Source: Lacinutrix mariniflava
Lineage (GTDB): Bacteria > Bacteroidota > Bacteroidia > Flavobacteriales > Flavobacteriaceae
DNA: 64,000 bases
NCBI RefSeq assembly: GCF_001418015.1
Contig: NZ_LIQG01000030.1
Coordinates: 1-64,000, forward strand
Reading direction: 5' to 3'
The notes under the pieces were generated by a model. That model worked only from the letters and a program-made list of their open reading frames with translations. It had not been told where the DNA came from and searched no databases. Positions within the stretch are counted from its first letter, which is position 1, and every line of letters starts with the position of its first letter. Positions 46,001-54,269 of this stretch are shown here, piece after piece. Both the position numbers and the translations under genes were made by a program.

Positions 46001-46529
46001 CAATATTTAAACCATTTGCTTGAGAGTAAGTATACATGTCATCTAGTTCATCTTTCATTTCTCTGAAGGTTAAACAGCCGGCCCAATCTCCTAACTTAAA
46101 ATTTTGTGGTTCTACAAAATCAATTTCATCACATCCAGTGTATTGAATAATATTATCCATGATAGTACTAGAAACAGAGGATTTTTGATTAGTAGAAGTT
46201 TTTGCTAATGCTTGTGTAGCCTTAAGCTCTGCTTTAGCATTAGGAAGATCTATTCTAGCTTTGTCTGAATAGAATTTTGCAATATCATCAATTACAATTC
46301 TATAAGAAACGTTATTAGCTTTTAAACTATTGATTTCTGTTTCAGAGATATCAATAATTAAGTCTTCACCTTCATGTTTTGCTCCGCATTTTAAATCAAT
46401 ACCTTGAGTCGCTATTGTATTTATTACACGTTCAGTAGGATTATTAATTTTAATTCTTGAGTGCTTTTCTTGAGCGTAGGAAAAAGTGCATGCTAAAACA
46501 AGCGTAATTATAAGAGTAATTCTTTTCAT
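43077..46529 (-). CDS. Secreted M14 zinc carboxypeptidase with FN3 and GEVED domains
   Basis: A 1150-residue exported peptidase. Signal peptide (about 1-20); pro-region; M14 metallopeptidase domain (about 170-570) with the zinc ligands His262 and Glu265 in MIHSREV, a third His probably in SVWNHSF, and the catalytic Glu possibly in PEHGGEGF. Then a domain with a jelly-roll look (about 650-870), an FN3 domain (about 880-970, SVPTNISSSPVSDTEATINW), a GEVED domain (about 985-1070, ending GEVEDYTVNI) and a T9SS type A sorting domain (SIYPNPFNDNLSIKIP ... KKLLK). It degrades proteins outside the cell. Confidence 0.92.
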   Translation of the reverse strand: MKRITLIITLVLACTFSYAQEKHSRIKINNPTERVINTIATQGIDLKCGAKHEGEDLIIDISETEINSLKANNVSYRIVIDDIAKFYSDKARIDLPNAKAELKATQALAKTSTNQKSSVSSTIMDNIIQYTGCDEIDFVEPQNFKLGDWAGCLTFREMKDELDDMYTYSQANGLNIVSQKANASSIGQKTWGNPSTTIVNPQNNGPSTYSGQGNASSFENQPDRDGKTFWDPETIYYVRITGNQSGTPENTKPQMLFTSMIHSREVSALMNNMYFMWYLIENYNTDLAVKELVDNNELYFIPVVNPDGLKWNEHLDARADGLVDDGSQFQRKNLRPNTGGTANTSSNRGVDLNRNFDYYWGYNNVGSSGTGADGTYRGPSAESEPETQIMVDFINNRNIKSSVWNHSFANSVPHPYGGEPTDSSGREDEYYRWHEEMTRYNRYLYGATIFYESNGLPDDWMMGGVADNNNSTGSGQAIIATTPEHGGEGFWPTVSTIVPIAKRSMRISLATAYYGGKYAKLHDLTQSDLNGTTANLDFGIERIGQTGSDFTVTVTPISSNITGVTQAGTETGMPVLQQRTVTAQLQLASGIPANSKIEYNVKLSNDNGIIYEVNYEKYYNPTLLLNHEPDANALTDNWTQTGGWINTSADAYSGNNALRTGNSVPYASSNTKRLTTTNGYDFTTSDEIIIQFYAKWDLERNYDYVEVLASKNGSTWIPLCGKYTKPEATSSTTSHDNKSTGATFQSGSSGQVYDGDRMDNWVMEEFSINPTDNATLLQSDATNVQIRFNFRTDDSDVSENYSTTSDGYFIDDFKIISIQVPCVTSVPTNISSSPVSDTEATINWDAATSATYDLRYRVSGTTTWTNVLDITSPSYTITGLTAETQYDVRIRSKCDSTTSNYSPIYNFTTNEVSYCASQGNSVAEEFIGRVQLNDLDNNTSATTTSGYSDFTSMIVDITKNTTPTITITKIWPGTSQFNEAVVVWIDFNKDGDFDDAGEEVISSAPTQNIVTGNITIPAAAIVGNTTMRVSMKYNALPTSCESFSFGEVEDYTVNIKEQTLSVVEENTLENISIYPNPFNDNLSIKIPYNLTSYTVELYDIRGRLIYNTKKVNSPTRSINIGNLETLSQGAYLLKITDLNSNKSTTKKLLK

Positions 46530-46873
46530 AGGTTTAGATTTTGGGTCTATAATTTTAACAGGTGCTAAATTATGAAAAATATTAGAATTACCATCTTTTA
46601 AATGCGTAATTATCCGATAAAAAGCAATTAAAAAGCCTTATATGTTGATTTTTAGATAATTATGAAATGCATATTTAATCGATTAAGTGTGGTTTAGTCT
46701 ACCGTTAATGGATTAAAAAGCGAGTTAATAATAATTAATAGTATTTAGAAGAAAGGGATATTAGATTCATGTTTATAACACTAAAGTAGCATTTAATAAT
46801 ACCAAATCGTTAGCATTTAATAGTATTACATATTTTTATTATAAATAGGAAACTTTAAGATTTTGATTTTCAG
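46530..46873. other. Gene-free stretch between the M14 peptidase and a membrane protein gene
   Basis: 344 bp of AT-rich DNA. I see no coding sequence, repeat or hairpin that I can support. It should hold the promoter of the M14 gene. Confidence 0.5.
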
Positions 46874-47557
46874 TTATTTCTTATAAGATTCGCAAATGTG
46901 GTTTACTATCATATAAGGCGTAATTGGTTTTAATGTTTTGCTAGTTTCTGGATGTAGGCCTAATGAGGTAAAAAACTCTAGTTTCTTATCATTATTTTTA
47001 CCATACCATATATTCTCATTACCATTATTATTAAAATAGACAGTGTTACAATCTGGAATAATTTTCTTAAAGTTTACAATTCTATTTTCATTATAAATTT
47101 TCAATTCACGCATATTGTATTTTTCGACATCAAAAAGAACTTTCTTATAATGATCCTTTTCCCAAACCATCCATTTTTGATTTTCTATACTAAAAAAGGT
47201 GACTAAAAGGAAGCCCACAACTATAGCTAAAATTGCTGTTATTTTTATTTTATGTTTTAAAAAAAAATTAGCATCTCCTTTACTAATATTTTTTGGTGCT
47301 TTTTTATTATAAGTACTAAAGGAGGAATAGCCTAAATAACGAGATAAACTGTTAGCAGCAAAGCTTTTTAGTTCTACCTTTTCATTTGTATTACTTATTG
47401 CATTATTATAATGAATTCGTAATATTTTTTCGCCATAAGGCTCTCCAGAATCTTCTAAAATATAATCAGAAAGAAAAACAGTAACATGTGTTTTCTTAGT
47501 TAATCCTTCATCGTTTTCTACTTTTTTAAAAGCCTCTAGCAGTAATTTTCTATGCAT
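46874..47557 (-). CDS. Single-pass membrane protein, unknown function
   Basis: A 227-residue protein. The N-terminal about 105 residues are soluble (MHRKLLLEAFKKVENDEGLTKKTHVTVFLSDYILEDS ... LKSFAANSLSRYLGYSSFSTYN), with one membrane segment at about 108-126 (ITAILAIVVGFLLVTFF). A periplasmic or cytoplasmic C-terminal part follows with aromatic and charged residues (NTVYFNNNGNENIWYGKNNDKKLEFF). I do not recognise a family. It is divergent from the lipoprotein/kinase operon, and the gap between them carries a large palindrome. Confidence 0.6.
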   Translation of the reverse strand: MHRKLLLEAFKKVENDEGLTKKTHVTVFLSDYILEDSGEPYGEKILRIHYNNAISNTNEKVELKSFAANSLSRYLGYSSFSTYNKKAPKNISKGDANFFLKHKIKITAILAIVVGFLLVTFFSIENQKWMVWEKDHYKKVLFDVEKYNMRELKIYNENRIVNFKKIIPDCNTVYFNNNGNENIWYGKNNDKKLEFFTSLGLHPETSKTLKPITPYMIVNHICESYKK

Positions 47558-47715
47558 TTAATTGTCTTTATTTTAAGTGTTTTTTGTTTCGGAAATTCTT
47601 TTCCATAAAGTTTCCAAAGCCTTTCCATACTCTTTTTATCAATCCTCTTTTATTTGCTTCAGAATTAAATAATGCCTTCTTGTAATAAGGCTTACGAGAT
47701 TATTCTAATTCTAAA

Positions 47716-47794
47716 GTGGTGCTTTATTATAAGCTAGAATTGCGATTTGGAAAGTAACAATTCTTCTTCATTAATAAACACCACACTTTCCAAA
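47716..47794. other. Large nested palindrome with pseudoknot-like complementarity
   Basis: Outer arms GTGGTGCTTTATTA (47716-47729) and TAATAAACACCAC (47772-47784), and inner arms AGAATTG and CAATTCT, form a hairpin. In addition TTTGGAAAGT (47746-47755), in the loop, is exactly complementary to ACTTTCCAAA (47785-47794), just outside the stem. That geometry allows a pseudoknot or two exclusive folds. It lies in the 346-bp gap between divergent genes. Confidence 0.55.
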
Positions 47795-47903
47795 ATAATG
47801 GAAGCGGTAACGTTTCAAAATTTAGTGTGTTGCCATATTAAATTATGTGTCTGATTTTACTATCGGATAGCAACACTTATGTCCAATTTTAAATTTTTAC
47901 AAA

Positions 47904-48092
47904 ATGAAAAAAATATATGTAATAATCTTTACGGTTTTCCTCAATGGCCTCTTTTTTTCTTGTACGCCAGAAAATATAAGCGACCAAATGCAAACGCAAG
48001 GAACAGGATGTTGTGGCGATGATGGAGATATAGATCCGCCACCGCCGCCGCCACCTCCAACAGGAGATAAAAAAGCTAAAGGTGATAAGTAA
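47904..48092 (+). CDS. 62-residue lipoprotein with poly-Pro tract
   Basis: A tiny exported lipoprotein: MKKIYVIIFTVFLNGLFFSC with a lipobox at Cys20. The mature part has CCGDDGDID followed by eight Pro and a Lys/Gly tail (GDKKAKGDK). It lies 27 bp upstream of the sensor kinase and may be its signal or an exported reporter. Only the short length and the lipobox argue about its nature; the function is unknown. Confidence 0.6.
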   Translation: MKKIYVIIFTVFLNGLFFSCTPENISDQMQTQGTGCCGDDGDIDPPPPPPPPTGDKKAKGDK

Positions 48093-48119
48093 CTAAAAAT
48101 TAGTTTCTATTTTTGAGGA

Positions 48120-49751
48120 ATGAAATTTAAAAATTCATTCCTCTTTTTTTTATGGGTCTTTGCTTTATTATGTTTTAAAGTAGGATATACTCAAAAACCT
48201 GTAGATAGCTTAGGTTACCATATTAACAATATTAATTTAGCACAGTCGGAAAGTAACCTTTCTAACGCTTATAAGTTTCTAAAAAAAGACTTACTCTTGA
48301 ATGAGAAAAAGGGTAGGAAGGGCTCCCAAATTTACAACTTGTATTTTCTTTCTAAAATCGACTTTATAATTGGTTTTTATGATGAAAGTGAAGCTCTTGC
48401 AGTTAAGGCATTATCTTTTTTAGATAAGCTTGAAGTTAACGATTATAATACGTCTCTAAGAATAAGTTTATTTAATCATTTAGGAAAAGTTTATAGAGAG
48501 AAACAAATATATTCTGAAGCTATTAAAAAGTATAACCAAGTTTTAGTACTAACTAAAAAGGCTAAAGACAGTTTAATTGTTTACAATAATATATCGAATA
48601 GTCTAAAAGATGAAAACAAATTTAAAGAAGCAGAAGCACTATTGCTTGAGGCCTCAAATTTGTTTCCAAGAGTAAAGGATACTCTAGAAATTGCTAGAGT
48701 AATCGATAATTTAGGATACATAAATTTTAAACTACATAAAGAAAGTGCTTTACCGTATTTAAATAAAGCGTTAGAACTAAGAAAACAGTCTCAAAACAGT
48801 TCAGACTTGTATTCCAGTTACAGAAACCTATCAGAATACTATGTTAGTAATGCCGATTCTGTAAAAGCAAAATTATATGCTTTAAAAGCCTACAAAGTAG
48901 CGGGTTTAGTAAACAGCTTGTCTTATAAATTAGATGCTTCAAGATTAAGAATGGATATAGGAGATTATGCTGTAGCTAAGGAGTATTTAAGTTTAAACGA
49001 TAGTTTACAGAATGCAAAAAAGCAAACTCAAAATAAATTTGCATTATTAAAGTATGATTTAGCCGAGAGTGAAACTAAATCTCAAGAAGAAAGAAGTAAA
49101 AGTCAATTATACAAGTTTATAGCAGTACTTATATTTATTTCTGGTGGCTTTTTAATATTTATTTTGAAAGCTAGGCATAAAAAAGAAAACCTACAGCAAG
49201 TCTTTAAAACCGAAGCGCGTATTTCTAAAAAGGTTCACGATGAAGTCGCTAACGATGTCTATCATATTATGACTAAGCTACAAAGTGAAACTACAATTAA
49301 CGAGACGCTATTGGACGATCTAGAATCTATTTACACCAAAACCAGAGATATCTCTAGAGAAAATAATGCTGTTATGGTGGCCGAGAATTTCGACGAATTA
49401 CTTACCGATTTATTACTAAATTATAAAAGTGAAACTACAAATGTAATAACGAGAAATCTATCTACAATTAGTTGGCACTCTTTTTCAGAATTAAAAAAAA
49501 TAACTATTTACAGAGTTTTACAAGAATTAATGGTGAATATGAAAAAACATAGTCAGGCCTCTTTTGTAGTTGTAAGCTTTAGTAAACCCAATGATAGACT
49601 GGTGATTACCTATAAAGATAATGGCATCGGTACAACACTAAATATAGCAAACGGACTTCAGAATGTGGAAAACCGTATTGCAGCAATAAAAGGAACGATT
49701 ACTTTTGAAACCGAAGTTAATAATGGTTTTAAAACGATAATAAAAGTGTAG
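48120..49751 (+). CDS. TPR sensor histidine kinase
   Basis: A 543-residue membrane histidine kinase of the NarL/DesK-like class. Signal-like N-terminus (about 1-24); TPR-type helical periplasmic region (about 35-300; NHLGKVYREKQIYSEAIKKYNQVL, DNLGYINFKLHKESALPYLNKALELRKQ); coiled helix then a membrane segment (332-349); phospho-acceptor His373 in ISKKVHDEVAND; and an HATPase with LQELMVNMKKHSQAS (N box) and DNGIGTTLNIANGLQNVENRI. It senses an unknown cue. The response-regulator gene follows after 2 bp. Confidence 0.9.
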   Translation: MKFKNSFLFFLWVFALLCFKVGYTQKPVDSLGYHINNINLAQSESNLSNAYKFLKKDLLLNEKKGRKGSQIYNLYFLSKIDFIIGFYDESEALAVKALSFLDKLEVNDYNTSLRISLFNHLGKVYREKQIYSEAIKKYNQVLVLTKKAKDSLIVYNNISNSLKDENKFKEAEALLLEASNLFPRVKDTLEIARVIDNLGYINFKLHKESALPYLNKALELRKQSQNSSDLYSSYRNLSEYYVSNADSVKAKLYALKAYKVAGLVNSLSYKLDASRLRMDIGDYAVAKEYLSLNDSLQNAKKQTQNKFALLKYDLAESETKSQEERSKSQLYKFIAVLIFISGGFLIFILKARHKKENLQQVFKTEARISKKVHDEVANDVYHIMTKLQSETTINETLLDDLESIYTKTRDISRENNAVMVAENFDELLTDLLLNYKSETTNVITRNLSTISWHSFSELKKITIYRVLQELMVNMKKHSQASFVVVSFSKPNDRLVITYKDNGIGTTLNIANGLQNVENRIAAIKGTITFETEVNNGFKTIIKV

Positions 49752-49753
49752 AT

Positions 49754-50419
49754 ATGTTTAAAAAAGTTCTTGTTGCAGACGATTTGTTGAGTATTAATAA
49801 AGGAGTTTTAACCGTTTTAAACACACTTGGTGTTGAGGCAGTGCAAGACGTCCAGTATTGTGACGATGCTTACCTAAAAATAAAAAAAGCAGCTTTAGAT
49901 GGCCAACCTATAGAATTACTTATTACAGATTTATCGTATATAAAAGACCATCGAAACCAAAAACTAACCTCGGGAGAAGCTTTAGTGGCTACTTTAAAAA
50001 AAGAATATCCTCAGCTTAAAATTATTGTATATTCTGTAGAAGATCGCTTGCAAAAAGTACGAACACTTATTAACGAGCATAACGCTAATGCCTATGTGTG
50101 TAAGGGTAGAAGAGGTTTAATAGAGTTAAACACAGCCATAAATACTGTTTATAATAATAAAATTTATTTATCACCTCAAGTTACAGCGGCATTAAGTCCA
50201 AAAACAAATCTAGAGATAGACGATTTCGATATCGTTTTACTAAAACAAATGTCTCTAGGTTTGTCTCAAGAAGGCATTTCTAATCACCTAAAAAACAATA
50301 ATCTCTCACCTTACGGTTTAAGTTCTATAGAAAAAAGAATAAACAAACTCAAAATACAATTTGGTGCTAATAATGCCATTCATTTAGTTTCAATAGCTAA
50401 AGATGTTGGTCTTATTTAA
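49754..50419 (+). CDS. Response regulator with NarL-like HTH
   Basis: A 221-residue regulator. Receiver domain (1-125): acidic pair ADD at 8-10, phospho-acceptor Asp59 in LLITDLSY, and Lys108 area (VCKGRRG). The C-terminal part (about 160-221, DIVLLKQMSLGLSQEGISNHLKNNNLSPYGLSSIEKRINKLKIQF) is a LuxR/NarL-type helix-turn-helix with a longer loop than usual before the recognition helix. Genes are coupled with the upstream kinase by a 2-bp gap. Confidence 0.88.
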   Translation: MFKKVLVADDLLSINKGVLTVLNTLGVEAVQDVQYCDDAYLKIKKAALDGQPIELLITDLSYIKDHRNQKLTSGEALVATLKKEYPQLKIIVYSVEDRLQKVRTLINEHNANAYVCKGRRGLIELNTAINTVYNNKIYLSPQVTAALSPKTNLEIDDFDIVLLKQMSLGLSQEGISNHLKNNNLSPYGLSSIEKRINKLKIQFGANNAIHLVSIAKDVGLI

Positions 50420-50599
50420 AATAATTCAATATTTATTTGCTTGATTTATAAAGGTGTATGGTTTTTTATATACTCCCTTACGGGAAACCGTAAAGTATAA
50501 TAATTCCTTTCCATTAGGTTTGTGTCTCTAAGTCGAAACAAACCGAAAACAGACTATAAACAGAAGTAGGTACCCATATAATTCTAAAATTTTTTTAAA

Positions 50600-50962
50600 A
50601 TGAAAAAACCCGCTATCCTACTCATCATCATGTCTTTGTTTTTAACCAGTTGCGCATCGCATTTTGGCTTACCTAAAAACTATAACGAAAACACTACACA
50701 AGTTGTACTAACAAAAAAGAATTTTAAAGTTATAAAAATTGTAAAAGGCGAAGCACAAGCCACTTATATTTTTGGAATTGGAGGTCTTGCTAAAAACGGA
50801 TTAGTAGCAGAAGCTAAAGCTAAAATGTTAGAAACAGCAGGTATGGAAGGCGCTGCAAGAACAGTAGTTAACGAAATTGTAGAAGTAAAAACCTCAGGAT
50901 TTTTATTTGTAAATAAGTATAAAGTAATAGTCTCTGGTCAAATAGTAGAATTTACAGAGTAA
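50600..50962 (+). CDS. DUF6567-type lipoprotein
   Basis: A 120-residue exported lipoprotein with lipobox LTSC (Cys18). The mature part has TTQVVLTKKNFKVIKIVKGEAQATYIFGIGGLAKNGLVAEAKAKML, which fits the DUF6567 family of Bacteroidota; function unknown. Its own terminator separates it from the next gene, so co-regulation with the kinase operon upstream is not shown. Confidence 0.75.
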   Translation: MKKPAILLIIMSLFLTSCASHFGLPKNYNENTTQVVLTKKNFKVIKIVKGEAQATYIFGIGGLAKNGLVAEAKAKMLETAGMEGAARTVVNEIVEVKTSGFLFVNKYKVIVSGQIVEFTE

Positions 50963-51000
50963 AAGAAGCTAGTAATCAATTCTTTTTTTTAGTTGAATCC

Positions 51001-51036
51001 AAAGCCTCATAATTAACCAGTGAGGCTTTGTTTTTG
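51001..51036 (+). terminator. Terminator after the DUF6567 lipoprotein
   Basis: AAAGCCTCA and TGAGGCTTT arms around TAATTAACCAG, followed by GTTTTTG. Confidence 0.8.
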
Positions 51037-51090
51037 TAAAATAGTTAATAACGTAAGCATATAATCAATAATAAATAAACCCAAACCAAA

Positions 51091-51813
51091 ATGAAAAAAG
51101 CAGTACTAATCTTAACCTTAATTGTTATACTAATACCAAAACAGGCATCAGCTCAAAATGAAGGCGCTATAGCAGCAGGAGTTGGTGGTTTATTAGCTAT
51201 TGGAGCAGGAATTTCGGCTGTAAGCCAAATGAAAGAACAAGCAGAACTAACCGCAACACAATGGGTGTTAACAAACCAGCCAGAGCTAACAAGCTTCTCT
51301 TTAAAAACCTTAGATTTCGATGGTAAAAAAGTAAAAGATATGTCTTCAACTTCGGTTATTTCATTTAAATTACAAGAATTTGTAGCAGGAAATAAACCTG
51401 ACTTAAACGGTAGAAAACAAGTGCTTTTCGGGTTCACAAGTCGTGGTTGGATTAGCGAATATGGTATAGATTTCGAAAAAGTAAAATGGCATTTAATAGA
51501 CGAGGCAGAGTGGACCAGTATGATGGTTGCCTATGTAAAAGTTGCCTCTGGTGAAACCAATAAAGAAAACATTATAACAAGCCTAAAAGCAGGTAAAGTA
51601 GTAAATAAAGGAGTAAGAGTCAAAAGTAAATTAGTCATTCCGTTTTTTAAATTAGAAGGCGATATGTATGTGGTTACAGATTACTCTCAAGACATGAAAC
51701 TATTGTATAACGAGCGCTCTCTTGGTATATTTTTAAAAGAAACAAAAGACCTTGTGCAAATAGGCAGAGGAGACATTATTAAAATTCACGATTTCTTTTT
51801 TAATCAAGATTAG
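51091..51813 (+). CDS. Exported hypothetical protein with glycine zipper
   Basis: A 240-residue protein. Signal peptide (about 1-22, MKKAVLILTLIVILIPKQASAQ), then a glycine-zipper-like hydrophobic stretch (GAIAAGVGGLLAIGAGISAV, about 26-45) that may insert into or sit on a membrane. The rest mixes strands and helices (TQWVLTNQPELTSFSLKTLDFDGKKVKD, QVLFGFTSRGWISEYGIDF). The family is not recognised. It lies between two terminators, so it is monocistronic. Confidence 0.6.
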   Translation: MKKAVLILTLIVILIPKQASAQNEGAIAAGVGGLLAIGAGISAVSQMKEQAELTATQWVLTNQPELTSFSLKTLDFDGKKVKDMSSTSVISFKLQEFVAGNKPDLNGRKQVLFGFTSRGWISEYGIDFEKVKWHLIDEAEWTSMMVAYVKVASGETNKENIITSLKAGKVVNKGVRVKSKLVIPFFKLEGDMYVVTDYSQDMKLLYNERSLGIFLKETKDLVQIGRGDIIKIHDFFFNQD

Positions 51814-51861
51814 AGAAAACATAAATACAAACAAACGGTTATTGCAACGTTTGTAATCCAG

Positions 51862-51890
51862 CACTTGTTATTTTAATAGCAAGTGTTTCT
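51862..51890 (+). terminator. Terminator after the 240-residue exported protein
   Basis: CACTTG and CAAGTG arms around TTATTTTAATAG, followed by TTTCTT. Confidence 0.65.
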
Positions 51891-51935
51891 TATACAGTAT
51901 AAGTTTACAATAGTAACTTTAAAAAAACAAAACCA

Positions 51936-52295
51936 ATGAAAAACCTAATACTAACCACACTACTTATTTTCAGTCTATCTACAATTAGCGCACAATCCTG
52001 CCAAGAGATGATGGATTTTGTAAAACTAGACAATTACGGAACCACCTATAACAGTTACACAAGTACAGCCATCTCAAAAGTCACCTTTTACACTAAGCAA
52101 ATAGACTACCAAAGTTACTATTTTGCAATAGTTTGCTTTAAACAAGAATATTCATATTCGTGCACAGAGTACATTTATCAAGTCGCTTCAACCACAAAAC
52201 TCAACTACTCGTTAAATTATTTAGACAGTGCAGGCAAAGCCTATTGGAAATATATAAAACCATACAACGAGACTTTAGAATGTGCGCCAAATTAG
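51936..52295 (+). CDS. Exported KTSC-like protein
   Basis: A 119-residue protein with a signal peptide (MKNLILTTLLIFSLSTISAQ). The mature part resembles a KTSC domain: STAISKVTFYTKQIDYQSYYFAIVCFK, a paired-strand region with YIYQVASTTKLNYSLNYLDSAGKAYWKYIKP at the end. The same domain occurs at the end of the J-domain protein at the start of the window. Four Cys could form disulfides in the periplasm. The function is unknown. Confidence 0.65.
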   Translation: MKNLILTTLLIFSLSTISAQSCQEMMDFVKLDNYGTTYNSYTSTAISKVTFYTKQIDYQSYYFAIVCFKQEYSYSCTEYIYQVASTTKLNYSLNYLDSAGKAYWKYIKPYNETLECAPN

Positions 52296-52467
52296 CACAG
52301 TATAAAAAAGCCAAAGACTTCATTTTTTTTCCAATAAAATCAAGCTATATTTATAACAAAGGTCTTATATTTATCTCTCACGCTTTTTAACAAATAACCA
52401 ATACCAAATACTAACACTTACTAGTCTAGTAAGCAGTATAAAAAGTACTAAAAATAAGCCTTTTTAA

Positions 52468-54102
52468 ATGTCCGAAGAACAAAAACAACAACAACTAAAA
52501 CAAACACTCTGGAACATCGCCAACGACCTACGCGGTAATATGGACGCAGACGATTTTAGAGATTATATACTAGGCTTTATATTTTACAAATATTTAAGTC
52601 GTAAAATGAAAAACTACGCCAACGTTATCCTAAAACCAGACGGTTTAAGTTACGACACCGTAGAAAGTCATGAAGAAGCAGAAGCACTATTAGAAGCCAT
52701 CCGTTTTGAAGCCTTAGACAAACTAGGCTACTTTTTAAAACCAAGCGAACTATTCAGCGAGCTTGCAAAACGAGGTAATTCGGGCAACAAAAATAACTTT
52801 ATACTAGGCGATTTAGCAAACGTGTTAACCAGTATAGAGCAAAGCACTATGGGAAGCGAAAGCGAAGACGACTTTGGTAACCTGTTCGAAGACTTAGACC
52901 TAACAAGCAGTAAACTAGGTAAAACCGAAGACGCCAAAAACGAACTCATAGTAAAAGTACTAACACACCTAGAAACCATAGACTTCGATGTAGAAAACAC
53001 CGAAAGCGACATCCTAGGTGACGCTTACGAGTATCTAATTGGGCAATTCGCCTCAGGCGCAGGAAAAAAAGCAGGCGAATTTTACACACCACAACAAGTC
53101 TCAAAAATACTAGCCAAACTAGTAACCACCAATAAAACCAAACTAAAATCGGTTTACGATCCAACTTGTGGATCTGGTTCCTTACTATTACGCGTATCAA
53201 AAGAAGTAGAAGATGTAGGCGAATTTTTTGGGCAAGAAAGCAACCCAACCACCTATAACCTGTGTCGCATGAACATGATCATGCACAACGTACACTACAA
53301 ACAGTTTGATATTTATAACGAAGACACCCTAGTAAACCCAAGCCCAAACCACATCGATAAACGGTTTGAGGCCATAGTAGCAAACCCACCATTCTCGGCA
53401 AACTGGAGCGCAAGCCCATTGTTTATGAGTGACGATCGATTTTCGGCATACGGTAAACTAGCACCAAAATCTAAAGCCGATTTTGCCTTCGTGCAACACA
53501 TGGTGCATCAACTAGACCATAATGGTACCATGGCATGCGTACTACCACACGGTGTATTGTTTCGTGGTGCAGCCGAAGGACACATACGCAAGTTCCTAAT
53601 AGAAGATAAAAACTACCTAGACGCCGTAATAGGCCTACCAGCAAACATATTTTATGGCACCAGCATACCAACTTGTATTTTAGTGCTTAAAAAAAATCGC
53701 TCAACAGATGTCACACTGAGCGCAGTCGAAGTGCTACCAAAACGTAACGAAACTATCCTATTTATAGACGCCAGCCAACATTTCGAGAAAGTTAAAACCC
53801 AAAACGTATTGCTAGACCAACATCTAGACACTATAATAGAAACCTACCGAGACTATTGTCACACTGAGCGCAGACAAAACGCAACCAAAGACAAATACAG
53901 CTACGTAGCCACAATAGCTCAGGTACGCGACAACGACTACAACCTAAACATACCACGTTATGTAGATACCTTTGAAGAAGAAGAACCTATAGATTTAACA
54001 ACCGTAGCCAAAGACCTAAAAACCTTAGAAACAGACATAGCAAAGACTGATGCTACCATTGCCGACTTTTGCAAACAGTTAAACATAGAAACACCGTTCT
54101 AA
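52468..54102 (+). CDS. hsdM: Type I restriction-modification methyltransferase subunit HsdM
   Basis: A 544-residue N6-adenine DNA methyltransferase. The N-terminal helical domain (about 5-165) precedes the catalytic domain with the AdoMet-binding motif DPTCGSGSLLL (231-241) and catalytic NPPF (306-309). It works with HsdS and HsdR in one complex. Two stretches near the end are not typical: TDVTLSAVEVLP and DYCHTERRQNATK come from the dispersed repeat TGTCACACTGAGCGCAG (53709-53733, 53857-53873), inserted in frame. hsdS follows with a 167-bp gap that holds another repeat. Confidence 0.95.
   Translation: MSEEQKQQQLKQTLWNIANDLRGNMDADDFRDYILGFIFYKYLSRKMKNYANVILKPDGLSYDTVESHEEAEALLEAIRFEALDKLGYFLKPSELFSELAKRGNSGNKNNFILGDLANVLTSIEQSTMGSESEDDFGNLFEDLDLTSSKLGKTEDAKNELIVKVLTHLETIDFDVENTESDILGDAYEYLIGQFASGAGKKAGEFYTPQQVSKILAKLVTTNKTKLKSVYDPTCGSGSLLLRVSKEVEDVGEFFGQESNPTTYNLCRMNMIMHNVHYKQFDIYNEDTLVNPSPNHIDKRFEAIVANPPFSANWSASPLFMSDDRFSAYGKLAPKSKADFAFVQHMVHQLDHNGTMACVLPHGVLFRGAAEGHIRKFLIEDKNYLDAVIGLPANIFYGTSIPTCILVLKKNRSTDVTLSAVEVLPKRNETILFIDASQHFEKVKTQNVLLDQHLDTIIETYRDYCHTERRQNATKDKYSYVATIAQVRDNDYNLNIPRYVDTFEEEEPIDLTTVAKDLKTLETDIAKTDATIADFCKQLNIETPF
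53709..53733. repeat. Dispersed repeat inside hsdM (copy 1)
   Basis: Begins TGTCACACTGAGCGCAG, continues TCGAAGTG; read in frame as DVTLSAVEV. The 17-bp core recurs at 53857-53873. It is a common type of intergenic repeat in flavobacteria, here within a gene. Confidence 0.8.
53857..53873. repeat. Dispersed repeat inside hsdM (copy 2)
   Basis: The same 17-bp core TGTCACACTGAGCGCAG in a different reading frame, read as DYCHTERRQ. Confidence 0.8.
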
Positions 54103-54104
54103 TC

Positions 54105-54135
54105 GTCATTGCGAACGCAGTGAAGCAATCTCATG
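54105..54135. repeat. gtcattgcga repeat between hsdM and hsdS
   Basis: GTCATTGCGAACGCAGTGAA followed by GCAATCTCATG, a copy of the dispersed family. Confidence 0.75.
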
Positions 54136-54269
54136 ATAAAAACTAAAAACATAATCAATAACAATTTGGGCGTGACCCAAGGGTCGGGCTATACGTTGCA
54201 ATCTTTTTGTTCGTGCCTCTCAAAAAGGATTTCCACTGCTATCCCTCACGCAAAAACAACAAACCGATA

